From: Kiritimatiellia bacterium
Lineage (GTDB): Bacteria > Verrucomicrobiota > Kiritimatiellia > JAAZAB01
Assembly: GCA_018400335.1 (NCBI GenBank)
Contig: JAGYMT010000047.1
Coordinates: 1-9,077 of the forward strand
Direction of reading: 5' to 3'
Length of the DNA stretch: 9,077 nt
The position numbers and the translations under genes are program-made. The notes beneath the pieces were generated by a model. It searched no databases. It had not been told where the DNA came from and worked only from the letters and a program-made list of their open reading frames with translations. Positions 6,021 to 9,077 of this stretch are shown here, in pieces; the first letter of the stretch is position 1, and every line of letters begins with the position of its first letter.

Positions 6021-6926
6021 ATGAACCAGCAACCGAAGACTCAAACTCACAGGTTCGCGTGGGCCGGGTTTTCGTTCGACGTGCCGTTCGACTGGAACCT
6101 CTCGGGTTACTCGTTACAGGGAAACTCATCGTCGCTGCAGATGGAGGATGATAACGCCCTTCGCCTCGAGATGGAGTGGATAAAACCCGAGAAGCCTATT
6201 GACCGCACGGAGCTCCAGAAACGTTGTTCCAAGGTTGCCGAGGAGATGGAAGATGCGGGCGCGGAGATTTCGGCCATAGGCGCGCTACCGGAGGATTGGA
6301 ACGCGACCATGTATTCCATGCCTGACGGCAGACACCTCCTCACGGCGTATCGGCTGGTTGCGGAATCCACTTTTTTCTGCCTCCTCAAACTGCATTTTCC
6401 AGCAGCCAGCCGAAGGGAGCCGCCCCGCTTGCTGCGGCTTATCGCTTCCAGCTTCAGGCTTCATGAAGAGAGCCTGGTGCCCTGGAAGTTCTACGATGTT
6501 TCGTTCGAGATAGACAGGGCTTTTAAACTGGTCAACACATCCTTCCAGGCCGGCCGCAAGATGATGACCTTCGAGTGGCGGCTGCGAAGGTTTTTTATCT
6601 GGTTCTTCTCCCTCGCCGACACGATCCTCAAACAAAAGCCCATGGAGGAATGGTGCGCCGATTTCGTAAACAGCTTCAAGGGAATAAGAGGGCCTACTTT
6701 CGTCGCATCCGGGAAGGGCGAGATCCGCTCCCGCCTATCCTATCGCTATCCGTTCGGGCACCCGGAGGAGCTCGTTCGCGGATGCCTGCGCTACCACGCA
6801 CGGTGCTTGCATATCCCGGAGAAGAATCATATTGTTCTCTATGTCTTTAACTACAGGAAGCAATCGGACCTCGACATGATACCTGAGGTTCGGAGCGAGG
6901 AAAAGATCCCGAACGGTGGACTTTAA
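6021..6926 (+). CDS. Unrecognised 301-aa protein with two internal repeats
   Basis: I do not recognise the family. No signal peptide, lipobox or convincing membrane segment is seen; residues about 190-205 (FFIWFFSLAD) are aromatic-rich but short. The protein appears to be two diverged copies. In the first, SFDV (18-21), W25, L27, S31 and Q33 line up exactly at an offset of 143 with SFEI (161-164), F168, L170, S174 and Q176 in the second, and each is followed by a strand ending in EW (52-53 and 185-186). The opening FAWAGFSFDVPFDW recalls PsbP/Mog1-like (DUF1795-type) starts, a weak comparison from memory. AGGAA (6006-6010), overlapping the upstream stop, serves ATG 6021. It sits 13 bases after the PqqD-like gene and 20 before gcvH, so the three are very likely translated from one message. 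Confidence 0.65.
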   Translation: MNQQPKTQTHRFAWAGFSFDVPFDWNLSGYSLQGNSSSLQMEDDNALRLEMEWIKPEKPIDRTELQKRCSKVAEEMEDAGAEISAIGALPEDWNATMYSMPDGRHLLTAYRLVAESTFFCLLKLHFPAASRREPPRLLRLIASSFRLHEESLVPWKFYDVSFEIDRAFKLVNTSFQAGRKMMTFEWRLRRFFIWFFSLADTILKQKPMEEWCADFVNSFKGIRGPTFVASGKGEIRSRLSYRYPFGHPEELVRGCLRYHARCLHIPEKNHIVLYVFNYRKQSDLDMIPEVRSEEKIPNGGL

Positions 6927-6946
6927 CATAACAAGGAGGAAGAAAC

Positions 6947-7336
6947 ATGGGTAATTATCCGAGCGATCTCAAGTACACGAAAACCCACGAGTGGGTGCGG
7001 CTTCACGATCACCTAGTGGAAGTCGGGGTGACGGACTTCGCCCAGCACCAGCTGTCCGACATCACGTACGTGGAACTGCCGGCTATTGACCAGCGCTTCG
7101 ACTCAAACGAGGAAATAGCAGTGGTTGAATCAATCAAGGCGGCTGCCGACGTCTACGCGCCCATCGCCGGCGTTGTGGCCGAGGTCAATCCTGATATCGA
7201 AAGCGCTCCGGAAACGATCAACTCCGACCCGTACGGCGCCGGATGGCTTTTCCGGCTGGATCCCGATAACATCCACGACATGGATGAGCTGATGGGCGCC
7301 GACGAATACGAGGCTTCACTACCGGAAGAGGAATGA
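6947..7336 (+). CDS. gcvH: Glycine cleavage system H protein (lipoyl carrier)
   Basis: 129 aa, the usual length for GcvH. It opens with YTKTHEWVRL and continues with VGVTDFAQHQLSDITYVELP. The lipoylation site is intact: ESIKAA with Lys64, at the expected place, followed by DVYAPIAGVVAEVN and the C-terminal GAGWLFRL. In the glycine cleavage system this lysine carries lipoyl-bound aminomethyl between GcvP, GcvT and the lipoamide dehydrogenase; GcvH also serves as an intermediate in lipoate transfer. A very good AAGGAGGA (6933-6940) precedes ATG 6947 by 6 bases. No gcvT, gcvP, lipA, lipB or lplA gene is in the window, so it may serve elsewhere or belong to this locus. Its stop overlaps an ATG of the downstream frame (ATGA at 7333-7336). 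Confidence 0.93.
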   Translation: MGNYPSDLKYTKTHEWVRLHDHLVEVGVTDFAQHQLSDITYVELPAIDQRFDSNEEIAVVESIKAAADVYAPIAGVVAEVNPDIESAPETINSDPYGAGWLFRLDPDNIHDMDELMGADEYEASLPEEE

Positions 7337-7413
7337 CACTTAAAGCCATCGCGCATGTCGAGTTCCTTCCGGGCGGACCGGAGCGGACTCCGCGCGAAGC
7401 AGACCGGCCGACC

Positions 7414-9015
7414 ATGAAAGCGCCGGTCAATCGTGTGGTTCTTTCAATCTTCGCGGCATTGCTTGTCGCCTGTAGTCCGTCGAGGCCAGCCGGCGCCGCG
7501 GACGTTTCCATCACGATTCTGCACACCACCGATATCCACGGACACCTTGCCGGCCGGCAGACGAAAGGTTCCGCCGGGCGCGAAGACGACGGCGGCCTGC
7601 TTAGCTGCGCCGCGCTGGTCCGTGAAATCAGGAAGAACGAAGAGAACGTGATGCTCTTGGATTGCGGGGACCTGATCCAGGGAACGGCACTGAGCTTTCT
7701 CGACCGCGGCGCTTCGATGCTCGAGGCCGTCAAGACAATGCGATACGACGCACTGGTTCCGGGAAACCACGAGTTCGACTGGGGCTGCGACAACTTCCGG
7801 CGTATCTACGAAAAGAGCGGGATTCCCGTGATCGTCGCCAATATGGGCAAGGGCGTTGTTTCAACGCCACTACTGACCAATGCCGCGCCTTTCATCATCC
7901 GGGAAATGGAAGGCATTCGCGTGGCGGTCATCGGGCTCACAACCCCCCACATTCCGAACTGGTCCAGGCCCCGGCTGCTCGGCGATACGGTGTTTGAGCG
8001 CTCGGTCCCGGCGCTCCGCCGCACGATGCCGCTGGTGCGCGCTGAGAATCCCGACATCATAATCCTCGCGGCGCACCAGGGTCATAACGAATGGATGGGC
8101 GATACCCGGGCCAGCGAGATATACGCTATCGCCCGGGCGTTCCCGGATATTGATATCCTCATCGGAGGACACAGCCATCAGGACGTGGTCATGCGCAACG
8201 TTGCGGGAACTCCATACACCCAGGCCGGGCGCCACGGACTCTGGCTCGGAAGGATAGACATAACAGCCGATTCCGTGGCGCACTCCGTCAAAAACGTTAA
8301 ATTCAACCTTATCCGCGCGGATGAATCGGTCGCGCCCGACGCGGAAATGTCCGAACAGTTCGCCGCGGTCCTGTCCGCGGCCGAAGCGTACCTCGACCAG
8401 CCCATAGGCAGAGCCGGCTGCCGCCACCCGAGCGAGTCGGCCTTCCCCGGTCAATCACAGGTGCAGGCACTGATCGCAGCCGCTATAGCCGAAGCGGTCA
8501 ATGCCGACGTGGTATTCCACGGAACTCTTTCAAGATATGAATTGCGCCCCGGCAGACTGACCATGAGGAACATTTGGGGGATCGTGCCCTACGATAACTA
8601 CCTGGGAGTGGCACACCTGACCTTGAAAGACCTGGCGGCGATTCTCGAGGAAAACGCCGGCTTTCTCGGAACGAGGGATTTCAGAGGCGTCTCCGGTGTC
8701 GAGTACGAGATTGACACATCGGGGGAAAAGCCCGTTGTCCTCAATCTTCGGCTCACGGGCGGCCGCGACTTGCAGCCCGGCGAGCGGGTGCGGGTTGCGA
8801 TCAACAGCTTCGACATGGCCTCGGCCGGAGCCAGGCTGCCCCGACTCCGCGAGATCATTGACCTTCCGGAATCAATGCTCGACGAAACGGAGATAGACAC
8901 ACGCGAAGCCGTGACCACCTTCATCAAGCACAACAGCCCCGTCTGTGAAAAGGCCGTGCCCGGAGCCGTCATCCTGAAGGACAGGCCGCGGCCGCCGTCC
9001 GCGAATCACCTGTAG
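7414..9015 (+). CDS. Lipoprotein 5'-nucleotidase / 2',3'-cyclic phosphodiesterase family protein (UshA/CpdB-like)
   Basis: 533 aa from ATG 7414. The N-terminus is a lipoprotein signal: basic start, hydrophobic VVLSIFAALLVA and lipobox LVAC with Cys20; it should be anchored in an envelope membrane. The metallophosphoesterase domain shows HTTDIHGH (37-44; D40, H42), D86 in LDCGD, GNHE (N118, H119), H221 in AAHQGH and GGHSH (H253, H255), so both metal sites look complete. The 5'-nucleotidase C-terminal domain (about 345-520) has VPYDNYLG (391-398) and NSFD (464-467), but the usual NGG of the substrate region reads HGT (369-371), followed by R374. Substrate is likely a nucleotide or cyclic nucleotide, not resolved. 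ATG 7333, overlapping the gcvH stop, is an alternative start and would fit coupling, but it puts 27 residues before the signal peptide, so 7414 is preferred. Confidence 0.85.
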   Translation: MKAPVNRVVLSIFAALLVACSPSRPAGAADVSITILHTTDIHGHLAGRQTKGSAGREDDGGLLSCAALVREIRKNEENVMLLDCGDLIQGTALSFLDRGASMLEAVKTMRYDALVPGNHEFDWGCDNFRRIYEKSGIPVIVANMGKGVVSTPLLTNAAPFIIREMEGIRVAVIGLTTPHIPNWSRPRLLGDTVFERSVPALRRTMPLVRAENPDIIILAAHQGHNEWMGDTRASEIYAIARAFPDIDILIGGHSHQDVVMRNVAGTPYTQAGRHGLWLGRIDITADSVAHSVKNVKFNLIRADESVAPDAEMSEQFAAVLSAAEAYLDQPIGRAGCRHPSESAFPGQSQVQALIAAAIAEAVNADVVFHGTLSRYELRPGRLTMRNIWGIVPYDNYLGVAHLTLKDLAAILEENAGFLGTRDFRGVSGVEYEIDTSGEKPVVLNLRLTGGRDLQPGERVRVAINSFDMASAGARLPRLREIIDLPESMLDETEIDTREAVTTFIKHNSPVCEKAVPGAVILKDRPRPPSANHL

Positions 9016-9028
9016 CCGCGCCTGCGGC
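9015..9028 (+). repeat. Small hairpin overlapping the stop codon
   Basis: GCCGC (9015-9019) pairs with GCGGC (9024-9028) across GCCT, beginning at the last base of the phosphoesterase stop. No T-run follows. Confidence 0.3.
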
Positions 9029-9051
9029 GGGCAAGCCGGTCTCGAGGCGGT

Positions 9052-9077
9052 CTGCGACCATGCCAAAGGCATGGCAG
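9052..9077 (+). terminator. Candidate terminator hairpin at the window edge
   Basis: CCATGCC (9058-9064), loop AAA, GGCATGG (9068-9074): a perfect 7-bp stem, which CTG (9052-9054) and CAG (9075-9077) could lengthen with a CGA bulge. It lies about 40 bases after the last stop codon, where a terminator is expected. The window ends at the stem, so the T-run that would confirm it cannot be seen. Confidence 0.4.

Noticed and set aside
7218..8454. Long minus-strand open frames across gcvH and the phosphoesterase
   Set aside because: They are antisense shadows of genes with complete catalytic motifs, caused by GC-rich codon use.
1..9077. CRISPR array, tRNA, rRNA or insertion sequence
   Set aside because: No direct-repeat array, cloverleaf, conserved rRNA segment or transposase motif was seen on either strand.

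Overview
This is a GC-rich bacterial window in which every recognisable gene lies on the plus strand. The lineage cannot be fixed from sequence alone. An FGE-like (SUMF1) domain fused to an Asp-box propeller, a GlmU-like left-handed beta-helix protein, a ClpX paralogue and an orphan GcvH together suggest an uncultured Gram-negative bacterium, possibly of the PVC superphylum (Lentisphaerae, Kiritimatiellae, Planctomycetes) or a neighbouring candidate phylum. That placement is inference.

Layout. Bases 1-191 are AT-richer and hold a nested inverted repeat and a weak promoter-like pair. A two-gene unit follows: a 659-aa protein with an N-terminal SUMF1/FGE-like domain and a C-terminal sialidase-type Asp-box domain (192-2171), then 17 bases later a 288-aa hexapeptide-repeat acyltransferase-like protein related to the C-terminal half of GlmU (2189-3055). 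A 428-base spacer (3056-3483) has no credible gene but holds several stem-loops, one ending just before a strong ribosome binding site.

The second unit starts with a 535-aa ClpX-type AAA+ unfoldase (3484-5091). It lacks the zinc-binding domain and the RKH loop, keeps the pore loop and ClpP-docking IGF tripeptide, and carries a C-terminal extension that looks like a second, degenerate copy of the small domain. Next comes a 544-base stretch (5092-5635) with what looks like a broken small gene. Then follow a PqqD-like (RRE-fold) protein that probably uses an ATT start (5636-6007), an unrecognised 301-aa protein built from two diverged repeats (6021-6926), a lipoyl-carrier GcvH (6947-7336) and a lipoprotein 5'-nucleotidase-family phosphoesterase (7414-9015). 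The window ends in a hairpin that could be a terminator.

How they may work together. The first unit looks like surface or host glycan and amino-sugar metabolism, although neither protein has an export signal. The four genes from the unfoldase to GcvH are tightly spaced apart from the broken stretch. They combine an unfoldase, a peptide-binding RRE-type fold, an unknown duplicated-domain protein and a lipoylated carrier, without the usual partners of any of them (no clpP, radical SAM gene, gcvT or gcvP in view). This combination is the most likely candidate for an undescribed functional module. Its function cannot be stated from the sequence.
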